Source: Theocolax elegans (lineage: Eukaryota > Arthropoda > Insecta > Hymenoptera > Cerocephalidae). Taken from it: 64,000 nucleotides of DNA. The stretch spans positions 6,413,125-6,477,124 of the forward strand of contig CM047429.1 of the NCBI GenBank assembly GCA_026168455.1, read 5' to 3'. The translations under genes were made by a program, and so were the position numbers. Below are positions 10,817-20,559 of the stretch, piece after piece; position 1 is the first letter of the stretch; the number at the start of each line of letters is the position of its first letter. Under the pieces are notes generated by a model. The model had not been told where the DNA came from and did no database searches. It saw nothing but the letters and a program-made list of their open reading frames with translations.

Positions 10817-10846
<30 letters not shown>
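8920..10846 (+). mobile_element. Non-LTR element copy C, ORF1-only, open gag, B/D recombinant
   Basis: Same layout as B: 5' UTR, gag, 3' UTR, about 30 A. Its 5' UTR and first codons carry D-type bases (GGGTTTCC; GGGGGAAAGC; CAAGCAGGC). From at least the GGCATTATAGC site near 9650 onward it carries B-type bases, including the intact segment deleted in D. Flanks on both sides are identical. This is the arrangement expected if C formed by unequal exchange between D and B rather than by an independent insertion. Confidence 0.8.
9049..10608 (+). CDS. Gag-like ORF1 protein, copy C
   Basis: 519 residues with the same translation as copy B: probable coiled coil at 95-135, basic region about 194-245, and three C-terminal zinc knuckles at 442-455, 464-477 and 483-503. 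The near-identity at base level shows the duplication is recent. No stop or frameshift is visible. Whether it is transcribed depends on the GC-rich 5' UTR (8920-9048), which may hold an internal promoter; this cannot be judged from sequence. As in B, no ORF2 follows. Confidence 0.88.
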   Translation: MMSKRMEYLLPQAGSSKLGVNPAVGSDRVKAPVAGAGLTDFGGGHQALRSTNTSEVGPSKENPQQQPSLQMLSVASANRLRSGSVTSLGSAISGISAYSKESQEEIEIFRKEYDKVEKAQEDIDSTYDHLKSELQAMLAACAKQPYISMVVKTGLKTVDTLVQEFYGKTKKMFSAVDDYKCQVEDYRVGHENRRRPKRRGIIAKAVFTATARMQAQKRSREGPQSPPEVSKSRKKKKPRKEVPPRGTDKEQSKSKPVVEKKKPTVKSGQAPLDRRKRQMAPVSTLVVTVARDRTFAEVLGKLRKEVNPDDSGAQVLSVRPTGRGDVLLRLGKKTDATAFAEKVRTATKGMGEVRIRDRRVTLEIRDLDALTTRDEMVAALDKVLASPPESREVKLLGPNRNQQKTAIVKLDHESADRLKSMRHVCVGFVSCRVRDRVLVERCYRCLDFGHTKRNCKGVDRSSSCYKCGEPGHNLKNCKSAPKCFLCPSKDAEGVSHVAGSGACATFRRALDTARKAASR

Positions 10847-10849
<3 letters not shown>

Positions 10850-10874
10850 TAATAATAGTAACAATTATGATTCA

Positions 10875-12643
10875 CCGCGCGGGGTTTCCTGTTCCCGTAT
10901 GCGGCGCGTCCCCCGGGTGGCGGATGGGGGAAAGCTCGTCACGCTTGCGTGAAGGGTAGAGGTGAAACAAAATAGCCTCCGTGGACCAAACAGTTGAAGA
11001 AGGATGATGAGCAAGCGAATGGAATACCTATTACCCCAAGCAGGCAGCTCCAAACTAGGAGTCAATCCCGCCGTCGGTTCCGATCGGGTGAAAGCCCCGG
11101 TGGCCGGCGCTGGCCTCACGGATTTTGGGGGAGGCCACCAAGCGCTTCGTTCTACGAACACGTCAGAGGTGGGGCCCTCGAAAGAAAACCCCCAACAGCA
11201 GCCGTCGTTACAGATGTTGAGTGTTGCATCCGCAAACAGGTTAAGAAGCGGCAGCGTTACCAGCCTTGGTAGTGCCATCAGTGGCATCTCTGCCTATAGT
11301 AAGGAATCTCAAGAGGAGATCGAAATATTCCGCAAGGAATACGACAAGGTAGAGAAGGCGCAGGAGGACATCGACTCCACTTACGACCATCTAAAGAGCG
11401 AACTCCAGGCTATGTTGGCCGCTTGTGCAAAGCAGCCTTACATTTCCATGGTCGTCAAGACAGGGCTGAAGACCGTAGACACTCTTGTACAAGAGTTCTA
11501 CGGGAAAACCAAAAAGATGTTTTCGGCAGTCGACGATTACAAGTGCCAAGTCGAGGATTATCGAGTTGGTCACGAGAATCGTCGGCGGCCTAAGAGAAGA
11601 GGCATAATAGCTAAAGCCGTCTTTACGGCTACAGCTAGAATGCAGGCTCAAAAGAGAAGTAGAGAGGGCCGCCAAAGCCCCCCCGAGGTCTCTAAGAGCC
11701 GCAAGAAGAAGAAGCATGGACAAGGAGCAATCCAAGTCCGCGTCAGTGGCGGGAAAAAAGCCGACAGTCAAGTCGGGTCAGGCGCCACTTGATAGGAGAA
11801 AGCGCCAGATGGCGCCGGTATCCACCCTGGTGGTCACTGTCGCGAGGGACCGTACGTTTGCTGAAGTCTTGGGGAAGCTCCGAAAGGAAGTCAACCCGGA
11901 CGACAGCGGCGCCCAGGTTCTGAGCGTACGGCCGACAGGGCGGGGAGATGTCCTGCTCCGGCTGGGCAAGAAGACGGACGCAACAGCATTCGCGGAGAAA
12001 GTCCGTACGGCTACTAAAGGTATGGGAGAAGTTAGGATCCGAGATCGAAGGGTGATCCTGGAGATCAGAGACCTGGACACTTTCACAACGAGGGACGAAG
12101 TGGTAGCGGCCCTAGATAAAGTTCTCGCGTCTCCGCCTGAGCCCGCTAACAAGCTAAAGTCGATGCGACATCTTTGCGTCGGCTTTGTAAGCTGTCGCGT
12201 TCGGGATCGAGTTTTGGTCGAGAGGTGCTATCGGTGCCTAGACTTCGGCCACACGAAACGGAATTGTAAGGGAGTGGACAGGTCCTCGTCATGCTACAAG
12301 TGCGGCGAGCCTGGACACAACCTTAAGAATTGTAAGAGTGCTCCCCAATGTTTCCTTTGTCCTTCAAATGGTGCTCAGGGAGTATCTCACATGGCGGGGT
12401 CCGGAGCCTGTGCCATCTTTCGGCGCGCGCTCGAAACCGCAAGGAAGGTTGTTTCACGATAAGTGGCAGTCTCAACGTGGGAGGATAGAATAAGGAACGA
12501 ATGACGCATGTCACAGACACGCCTCCCACCCCCTGGGCAGGTGAAAGCGTTGGGTTTGGAGTTTTAGCCGATAAGAATCCGGCACTGACGACGAGTGCGG
12601 ACCCTCGTCGTCGTCTTCTGTAAGATTTCTCCAGTTTCCCACG

Positions 12644-12681
<38 letters not shown>
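10875..12681 (+). mobile_element. Non-LTR element copy D, ORF1-only, frameshifted, with clear target-site duplication
   Basis: 5' UTR starts CCGCGCGGGG, then a broken gag, a shortened 3' UTR (the segment from GCTTGAAGTAATG to the second GAGCTG present in B is missing), and a poly(A) from 12644. The 14-bp sequence ACAATTATGATTCA occurs immediately upstream (10861-10874) and immediately downstream (12681-12694), a clean target-site duplication, which shows D is a full insertion. It carries the same gag lesions as copy A. Confidence 0.85.
11004..12462 (+). pseudogene. Broken gag/ORF1 of copy D
   Basis: Frame 1 (11004-11792, 262 codons) covers the N-terminus to just past the basic KSRKKKK segment, then reads out of frame to a stop. 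Frame 2 (11716-12462, 248 codons) opens at an ATG created at the deletion junction and carries the RNA-binding-like middle and all three zinc knuckles. The frames overlap by 77 bp. Compared with B, 28 nt are replaced by 2 at the junction, and about 24 residues are missing in frame before the first knuckle. Both frames stay open after the break and are almost identical to copy A, so the split state either is young or has been homogenised. Confidence 0.8.
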
Positions 12682-12682
<1 letters not shown>

Positions 12683-12925
12683 AATTATGATTCAAAATTT
12701 TGTGATAGAATAAAAAAAAAAATTAATGAATCGTTATATTAAATTTAGCATTGCTACAAATTTATATCTATTGGTAATCAAATTCAAATTGCCCGTGAAT
12801 GTTTGGACAAATTTTACTGGCCGCAGGCCCCCTCCAAAAAATGTAAATCGGGCTTTCACCGTCTCTGGCGCAATGACACTCTGACGCACTGACACGGACT
12901 CGCAATGACTCTTCTTTTAAAATCG

Positions 12926-13660
12926 GCGTGAAATATCGTCTTGAACAATAAATAAAAACTGTATTTGCATATTAATAATAATATTAAGAAAATAAAAATT
13001 TTTAGGCGGCTCTACAAAGGTAATGCATACAAATTATTTGAGAAGAAACCGACGAACAATCACATGCGATAATTTGCAAGTAATTGTTTTAAATGTATTA
13101 CATTATAATTAAGGGAAATTTAACATTTTAATATTCATATTAACTTTAAATATTGTATAGATTTATGTTTTGTAGTATTTACGAGTTATGTATAACCTAC
13201 GTTTAAAAATTATACCTTGCTTTTATAAATATTAGAAATTTATTGTTTTTTAATTAACTTGTAGCAAAGTGTTAAATCAACGGTATTTTATTCTACTATT
13301 ATAAAAAATGTATTATAAAGTGACAAAAATTTTTAAAATTTTTATTCTTAGTTTTCATGTAATACAAAGTTTATAATTTATGATACATTCACTAATTATA
13401 AAAAATTTATAAAAATGGAAAATTATAATGAAACTGTTTTATAAAAATTTATAAATAATTTTCACTTGAGAATTTTCAGGATTCTCTTAGTGATTTAAAT
13501 TTAAATTTATATTTTCTATAATTAGTAATGTTTAGGCTCATAATGACATTTAACAGAAAATAAAGTATATTTGTCAGTAACTTTAACAGTAGCATTTCTG
13601 AATAAGAATCTTTTGTTTTTAATTTGAAGCTGCATAAAATAACGGTTGAAATTCTTAGAA
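12926..13660. other. AT-rich intergenic stretch
   Basis: Nothing supportable: A/T runs and short imperfect repeats, without an ORF over 60 codons or a recognised element end. Confidence 0.5.
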
Positions 13661-13662
13661 TT

Positions 13663-14153
13663 TCACACTACTACCTTCAAAACTAGAAAGTAAACAAACA
13701 CAGTGTACGAATTAAAAAGTACAAAACATAATGGAAAAAACTTACCGGTAATTTTGCCGCTAGTATTATCACGGCTTAGGTAATAATTTTTAAATTTGTA
13801 TGCGTGCCGAAGTTTGTGGGAATTCCAAATCGCCATGGCTATATTATCTACCCACACGTTTGCTTTCAGGACACTGCGTACATTCGTCGTCTTTTACTAT
13901 TTTCCATTTTGTAGGATATGGTTTCGGATACCATTTCTTGAAATTCACTTTTTTTTATAGCAAACGTTAATTCCATAGATTTTTCAAAGAATGTGTCGCG
14001 ACTTTCGTTACTTTCTTTCGAATTATCGATTAACGAATTGTCTTGCCTAGGTTTACTGAGTAATTTTTCTTTTAAACCGTAACGATTGTTGACTACATAC
14101 GAATGCACTGTAGAAGCCGTTAAATTTAAAATTAACGGATAATTTACGGCCAA
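13663..14153 (-). pseudogene. Unidentified minus-strand coding-like fragment
   Basis: Two adjoining minus-strand frames, 14153-13866 (95 codons) and 13857-13663. The first ends MYAVS; a one-frame shift continues as VLKANVWVDNIAMAIW and reaches a good splice donor, GGTAAG, at about 13745. The protein is rich in charged residues (KESNESRDTFFEKS) and matches no family I recognise. It could be an exon of a decayed transposase. The start of the frame overlaps the 160-bp repeat that follows, so the fragment may belong to that repeat. Confidence 0.25.
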
Positions 14154-14407
14154 TTCACAGCAAATTTTAAGCCTATCCCCAGTTTCCTAACTTATTTCAC
14201 TGGGGAGATATGAGTGTACACTGCTAACTTGATATAAAGTTGGCATAAATCGTCATAACTTTTTGAAAAAATTTTTTTTCGCATTTCCGGTTTAACGGGT
14301 AATTTACGGCCAATTCACGGCATATTTTAAGCCTATCCCCAGTTTCCTAACTTGTTTCACTGGGGAGATATGAGTGTACACTGCTAACTTGATATAAAGT
14401 TGGCAAC
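14133..14407. repeat. Direct repeat with 160-bp period
   Basis: Two copies of a unit containing ATTTACGGCCAATTCAC, GCCTATCCCCAGTTTCC and GATATAAAGTTGGCA. GCCTATCCCC starts at 14171 and 14331. Within each unit CCCCAG and CTGGGG form a short dyad. Related sequence (ATTTACCGC, TACGGCAAATT) trails to about 14490. Probably the edge of an unidentified element. Confidence 0.6.
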
Positions 14408-14567
14408 ACATCCGTTTTTTTTAAAACTACATTCGCGGCAAATTTTTTTCTTTCACGGTTGATTTACCGCAAATCTACGGCAAATTATCCAATAGGTTAT
14501 ATAACGTTAGAGAGAAATGTCTATGCCAACTTTAGAGAGGTGGTATGAAGGTGTCTACCAGGGGATT

Positions 14568-17360
14568 CCCTGGCGAAAATAATCATATGATTATTCACGC
14601 GAATTATCGTGTGATTTATCAAGTGATTTATCGGGTGATTTATTGAGTGATATATCACTTGACGATTTGGCGCTATTTATCACTTGATAAATCACTTGAT
14701 ATATCACTAAACCAAAATATTTAAGAAATGTGCAAATGACTATTACTAGATTCAAAATTCGATAATAAATAGTTCAAAAACTATGTCAAAAAAACATAAA
14801 ATAAATAAAAAAAAGTATTACACATTTTTCTGTTTATGTTAGTTATTCACCCATCCACTTATTAACCGTGGTAAATGCTGCTTAACTTTCATGATCAATC
14901 ATTTCGCAGTCTATTCTCAATGCTACATTCACATAAGCAGTTACAAAGATAATAAAAACATATTTGTAGACATTTCAAAAAGCCCAGTTAGAATTTATTT
15001 TAATGGTATTAATTTTAATGGAATAAACATATTTTTAAAAATATGGACAATTTCATACAAGTTAAAATTTTAATGTACATATTGGTACCATATTAGAAGA
15101 ACAATATATATTTAGTAATATATTGCAGCATTTTCATATTAATTTAACTAGACTTTTTGAAACGTCTACAAATATGTTTTCATTATCTTATTGTAACTGT
15201 TTGTGAATGTAGCACATAGAAGATAGTAAATCATGCAATAGAAAATACTAAAATCAGTATGGAAGTAATAACTAACAATTAAGTAATAATTCATTAATCC
15301 AATTATTAAATATCAAAAAGTCCTTCTACAAAGGTGTAAAAATTCGCAGGTATGATGTAATTTCAATTACACATTAACAATTCTTATCTTACTTTATAAA
15401 AACTTACTGCAACAGAAAATACTGAAATCAAAATGGAATCATCAAGTTTTCTGCTGAAAAATGTAGTACATTTACTCAAAAAGTATACTACACAAAATTT
15501 ATTTCATAATTATTAGCCCTGGCTTATCTTACATCAATAAATAAACAATATAATATTAATAATAATATTCATTTGTGCATATTAATTTCTCCATATGTAT
15601 TAAAACGTAAATATCTCTTTTTTATTGGTGTAAACTTATTTTTTGTATTTTTTTTAAACCAATAAAGTAGAGATATTTACGTTTTAATAAATTATGGAGA
15701 AATTAAGATCGTACAAATAAATGAATATTACTTTCATACTGATTTTAGTATTTTCTATTGCATGATTTACTATCTTCTACCTGCTACATTCACAAACAGT
15801 TACAATTGTGACGTGGTATTCGCGCACCCGATCGAATTTAATTAATTTTAATAATTAGAATTGACCGTTGGGCCGCGTTGCCCAATACCGCGCACACAAT
15901 TATTTAATTTATCCGAACTGCGGGCTGTCGCCAGGAACGCGATTTCGCTGGGACGTACGGTATGGAGGATTCGGGCGATCCTCCTTGCCTCGACACGAAT
16001 TATAAAATTAAAGGATGTCGGCGGGAGCGGGGAGAACACAATAAACACAATTAATTAAAATAAAAAATTAATAAAACATTTATTTATTTAGTTAACAATT
16101 GGCCATCCAGGCCTCGTGCCGCGACAATGTTACTTCGCGCGGGCGGAAGTATCGGGAGCCAACCGGATCGAGACCCTCGCCTGCTGTTGACTTTGCCCCG
16201 ATCTCCGCTATTCGGGTACCGGCGTACCCGAATACACTCCCGAAGTACACACACACATACACTCGGGTAAGGGGGAACGCGCGGTAATATAAGAAGACTT
16301 ACCGGGGTGCGCCCCGTGGATGGCCCAGCCGATCCTTGTGCCTGTGTCCTCCTGGGCAACGGAGGACCGACGTCGGCTGCGGTGGTGGAAGGCGGCCCTG
16401 TGCCGCGGCGAGTGCCTCGCGAACCGTGTTCGCACTCACTCAACACTTCCCGTCCTTTACACACACACCAAATCACTCGCGGCTCACTCACGAGGATGTT
16501 CCGGGTGACCGATGGCTCTGCGCCTCACGCGCCTTATTAGCCGTAAACTATCTATCGGTACCGGATATATTTTTGTCCGCCTCGAGCGGCGGATCGGGAC
16601 GTACTGATTAGGCAATCGCCTAATTTTCGAAAAAGGGATGAGAGTGGGAAACACACACACTCTCGCGCTCTCATCCCTACGTACTATTGCGCGCGTAATT
16701 GTACACTTGATTCTGTAAACAAATGTCGTCGGTTGGCCTTGACATACCAAAGGCTCCGACGACTCACATTTAACAGGATTTTAAATATTCTATTCGTCGT
16801 GAATAGATTGTGTGACGATTTCCGTCACACAATAAGATAATGATAACATATTTGTAGACTTTTCAAAAAGCCTAGTTTTGTCCATATTTTTAAAAATATG
16901 TTTATTCCATTAAAATTAATACCATTAAAATAAATTCTAACTTGGCTTTTTGAAATGTCTACAAATATGTTTTTATTATCTTTGTAACTGCTTATGTGAA
17001 TGTAGCATTGAGAATAGACTGCGAAATGATTGATCATGAAAGTTAAGCAGCATTTACCGCGGTTAATAAGTGGATGGGTGAATAACTAACATAAACAGAA
17101 AAATGTGTAATACTTTTTTTTATTTATTTTATGTTTTTTTGACATAATTTTTGAACTATTTATTATCGAATTTTGAATCTAGTAATAGTCATTTGCACAT
17201 TTCTTAAATATTTTGGTTTATTGATATATCAAGTGATTTATCAAGTGATAAATAGCGCCAAATCGTCAAGTTATATATCAATCAATAAATCACCCGATAA
17301 ATTACTTGATAAATCACTCGATAATTCGCGTGAATAATCATATGATTATTTTCGCCAGGG
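14568..17360. mobile_element. Nearly palindromic foldback-type DNA element, 3-bp target duplication
   Basis: The element begins CCCTGGCGAAAATAATC and ends with its reverse complement. ATT flanks it on both sides (14565-14567, 17361-17363). The left arm runs to about 15629 and the right arm begins near 15658, so apart from an arm deletion and the inserted solo LTR almost the whole element is one inverted repeat. Without the LTR and its duplicated CAAT it is 1,766 bp. The terminal 150 bp contain repeated TTTATCAAGTGA-like motifs, possible transposase binding sites. It encodes nothing and must have been mobilised in trans. Superfamily undetermined. It sits in the gypsy copy, in the codons after YAHLPN of the integrase zinc-binding region. 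Confidence 0.75.
15807..16829. mobile_element. Solo LTR, 1,023 bp, with 4-bp target duplication CAAT
   Basis: The sequence starts TGTGACGTGG and ends TTCCGTCACA, giving TG...CA ends with 7-bp inverted termini. CAAT occurs directly on both sides (15803-15806, 16830-16833). Removing LTR plus one CAAT restores the palindrome of the host foldback element (ACAGTTACAAT joined to AAGATAATGA matches the left arm at 15160-15200). It is GC-rich against its surroundings and has hairpins ATTAGGC/GCCTAAT near 16606 and GGGATGAGAG/CTCTCATCCC at 16635-16678. A 4-bp duplication suits a Ty3/gypsy-type LTR. Orientation not determined. Confidence 0.8.
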
Positions 17361-17363
17361 ATT

Positions 17364-17852
17364 AGGTAGGTGGGCATATAGCACGTTGTTGGAAATTCTG
17401 AGGTCAGGGTATTTATTGGGGAATTTTGCAATGGCTCGCATTTTCTCTTGGTACCATGGGTTTTTGGTATTTCGTGTTAATGCTGCTGCTATGGCTACTG
17501 CCTCTTCAAAGGCTCTTGATAATGCGTCTGGGACATTATGCATTGCTCTTTTGCGATGTACAAATTTTATGTTGTAATTTTGCAAAATCGTATTTCAACG
17601 AGCTAACTTACCAGCTGGATCTTTAAGTTGGTTTAACCAAAGGAGGCTGTGATTGTTCGTGATTACCGTGAACACTTCACCTAGCAGGTATCCTTTCAGT
17701 CTTTCTACAGACCAGAGAACTGCTAAGCATTCTTTCCCTGTGACCGTGTAATTACGCTCTGCCTTACTTAAAGTCCTGCTTGCGTAATAAATAGGATGTT
17801 CTTTGCCGTTGATCTCTTGCGTTAAGGGGGTATCCTGATTTAGAACGTTCAA
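17364..17852 (-). pseudogene. Gypsy RNase H and start of integrase (split fragment)
   Basis: From 17852 the frame reads into the RNase H domain: HPIYYASRTLSKAERNY, then KECLAVLWSVERLKGYL, then VITNNHSLLWL. In related elements the last motif begins with an Asp (TDHxxL); here it is Asn, so a catalytic acid appears lost. After a break near 17590 the next frame has MQNYNIKFVHRK and VPDALSRA, the RNase H to integrase linker, and ends at YAHLPN. The integrase catalytic core is absent from this side because the foldback element lies here. Confidence 0.8.
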
Positions 17853-20554
17853 AAAATCGATTTTTTTTATTGCTTAAATCTATTCCTTATATGTATAAGA
17901 ACATATATCCGAAGTTATAGAGTTGGATTCGTAGTATTTACGAAGATACAGCACTAAACGCAACGGGGCATCGAGCAAGTGCCAGTGCTCGGTCAGACTG
18001 AAACGCGCGCGCTCCTCCCCTCGTCTCTAAACTCGAAACTATATACCTGAAAAGGTTCAGCAGCTGTTTCAAATAATATTTTGCTTTCATAGAAGCGTCT
18101 TTTGAACCTTAGTATGTGTCATCGGTATATAATCTGTGTGTACCTGCTTCCTATACAGCTGTTTGTGGCGTAACGTTTAGTTCTGCTCTGACTATTGAGG
18201 AGTGCGCTTCAATATAATCATGTCTAGTTATCCAAAAAGTGACAAATCGAGTAGTAATCGTGCTGCAGAACCACGGAAACGAAAATTCCATGGTAATCAA
18301 TTCACAACAGTATCAGACGATACAGAGTGCAACACATGTAGTACTGAGAGAAAATTAGCCACCGCTAGCACCGAGAACATCATTGTGCATCCAACTCACT
18401 GCTATCGAATAATCGAGTTTGTCACAGTATTTTTTGCAATTTCTGATATCGTAATTTGCAGATCTTGCAAACAAAATATACAATTTTCAGAGAGCGGACA
18501 TAGAGGCTTAGGTTTCAAAATTGTATCATCGTGTATGTGTGGTCATAGAGAAATAAATTCAGGACCGTTTATAAACACAGGATTCGAAATAAATAGACGA
18601 ATTGTTTTTGTTATGAGGCTTTTCGGTGTTGGACGAGAAGGTATCAATGTGTTTTGTGAACTTATGGATATATGTCAAGGTTTAGCAAAATCAACGTATG
18701 ATCAAATTGTGCAGCATTTATATACAGCGTCAAAATCAATGTTCAAAAGCGTTTGTGAAAAAGCTGTCAAAGAAATGAAAGAAAAAAATATAGAACATGA
18801 TAGATCTGCTGACTGTTTGAAAGTTTCTGGCGATGGATCCTGGAAAAAACGAGGTTTTACTTCATTGTTTGGTGTTACAACGCTCATTGCATATTACTCT
18901 GGCAAAGTAGTCGACCTTATTGTAAAAAATGCATATTGTCATTCATGTGCTTTACAAAAGAATATATTAGACGAAGAAGAATTTGAAGAATGGTGTAATA
19001 ATCATAAAGAATCAGGCTCTTCAAATCACGATGGTTCAGAAGGGAAGATGAAGGTAGATTCAATCGTGGAGATGTTTTTGAGATCTGTTGAAAATTTTGG
19101 AATAAAGTATACGAATTACATCGGCGACGGTGATTCGAAAACTTTCAATGGTATTGTAAAAATGAATCCATATGGTGATGATTACCCTGTGTCAAAAAAT
19201 GAGTGCGTGGGACACGTACAAAAGCGCATGGGCAAAGGAAGGAAGAGAAGCTTGGAGGAAAAAAGCGTCTAACAGAGAGTCTCATCAAAAAGTTGACAAT
19301 ATATTATGGTTTAGCAATTCGAAGGAATATTCATTCTGTCCAAGATATGAAAAAGGCTGTGATGGCAAAGCTGGATCATTATTGTTCAACTGATGAATCT
19401 CCTCGTCATGAGAATTGTCCGACAGGCACTGACAGCTGGTGTGAATGGCGCAAAGCCGAAGCTACGAATCGTCTTGCATCCTTTAAACATTCTGCTCGAT
19501 TGATTGACGAAAAAGTGGAGGAACATATTCATCTAATCTACGAAGAACTTTCGAATGACGATCTCATGACGCGTTGCTTAGGTGGACACACGCGAAATTC
19601 GAACGAATTGTTCAACTCCACTGTCTGGCGCATAACTAAGAAACATCTCAATTCTGGTCAAAAAATCGTAAAAATTACTGCGTATATGGCTGCAAGAATG
19701 TTCAATGAAGGATATTCAGCAGTTCTGCATACCAGGCAATTACTCAATTTGAAAATTGGCCAGCAATGTAAAATGTTTGCGGATAATGTCGACATACAAC
19801 GGATTGAACGAGAAATACGACGTTCGTCTCTTTCCAGTAAGGAAGCTCGTACGGCCCGTAGACTTGAACATTTTCAACAAAATGAGTTCCATGAGGAAGC
19901 TGAATGTCTATTGTATGGCGCAGGAATAGCTGATTAGCGAATTATTGCCGTGAGTAGTCGAAAATTAACATTTTTCCAGTTTATAAACTTTAAAGCGCTT
20001 TTTTTCGAGTGTTCGTTTTTCCACTTTTTCTAAACTGGCGGGCGTGTTTGCAAAAAAAATAAATAAGCTATCGTAACGATCCAAAGTTTTTTAGCTTCAG
20101 TTTTATCTACTCTTCAATATGAACCGAAAAGGTTTTTGGAAATAAATTTCTAAAAAACTTTTTCAGGACATTGAAGAGATTTTTTTTTCTCGTAAAAAGC
20201 ACTTTTTGCTTCAAATTCGGAAAAAATTTCAAATTTCACAATTTCTACTGATTTTTCTTGGTTCAAATAGAAAATACATGTATGAAAATGAAATTTTTTT
20301 TTGGCTTTCTGTTTCAGATCAAGATTAAGAGCTCTATCACTCCCGCCAATAGAAGACACGGATTACGGATTGCCCAACAAATGTGCCGAATAATCGGCTG
20401 CATTTTCATATTTTTCTTTAAAAAAATTTTTTTATAATGTTCAATTATATAATAAAATATTCCTGAAAGTTCTTTGGAGTTGGTTATTTTTTTCTATCTT
20501 AAAAAAATTCCCTAAAAAGCGGTTTTTTTAGGCCTTCCAAAGCAGGATACCCCC
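17826..20554 (+). mobile_element. Kolobok-like DNA transposon, 2,729 bp, TTAA target
   Basis: Ends are GGGGGTATCCTG (17826) and CAGGATACCCCC (20554), with about 22 bp of imperfect terminal inverted repeat. TTAA flanks both sides (17822-17825, 20555-20558). It carries one transposase gene on the plus strand (18220-19937). The host frame around it is gypsy RNase H (DASDYAI on one side, LTQEINGK on the other), which fixes the borders exactly. TTAA duplication plus this transposase type points to Kolobok; piggyBac also uses TTAA, but the protein does not look like piggyBac. Confidence 0.8.
18220..19937 (+). pseudogene. Mutator-like/Kolobok DDE transposase, one frameshift
   Basis: The start is the ATG at 18220 (MSSYPKSDKSSS). 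Frame 1 runs to 19272 and frame 2 continues to 19937; a single small indel around 19235-19250 separates them (GHVQKRMGK to LGGKKRLTE). About 570 residues in total. Visible: an N-terminal Cys-rich region (CRSC, CMCGH), then the catalytic region with SGDGSW (Asp at 18832), YIGDGDSK (Asp at 19126) and RNSNELFN (Glu at 19605). This matches the insect family often annotated as Mutator-like transposase domain, as I recall it. All three acids are kept, so only the frameshift visibly breaks it. It acts on its own TIRs in the nucleus. Confidence 0.8.
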
Positions 20555-20559
20555 TTAAT

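Larger units (their letters stand above)
6815..12925 (+). repeat. Right arm of the large inverted duplication (contains B, C, D)
   Basis: Counterpart of 3875-6040 in opposite orientation. It ends with the same outer flank that borders copy A. The extra length over the left arm is copies B and C, two further units of about 1,955 bp each. Confidence 0.8.

Noticed and set aside
6906..11771. Long opposite-strand ORFs of 92-185 codons within the gag copies
   Set aside because: They are shadows of the GC-rich gag frame and carry no recognisable domain.
11716..11792. Programmed ribosomal frameshift between the two gag frames in copies A and D
   Set aside because: Intact copies B and C show that the frame change comes from a 26-nt net deletion; no slippery site is evident.
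8861..12681. Telomeric array of TRAS/SART type
   Set aside because: Head-to-tail poly(A) units resemble telomere-specific elements, but no TTAGG repeats occur at any junction; the targets are TAA-rich sequence.
16084..16750. Several overlapping ORFs on both strands at 16 kb
   Set aside because: They lie in the GC-rich solo LTR, where open frames arise by composition.
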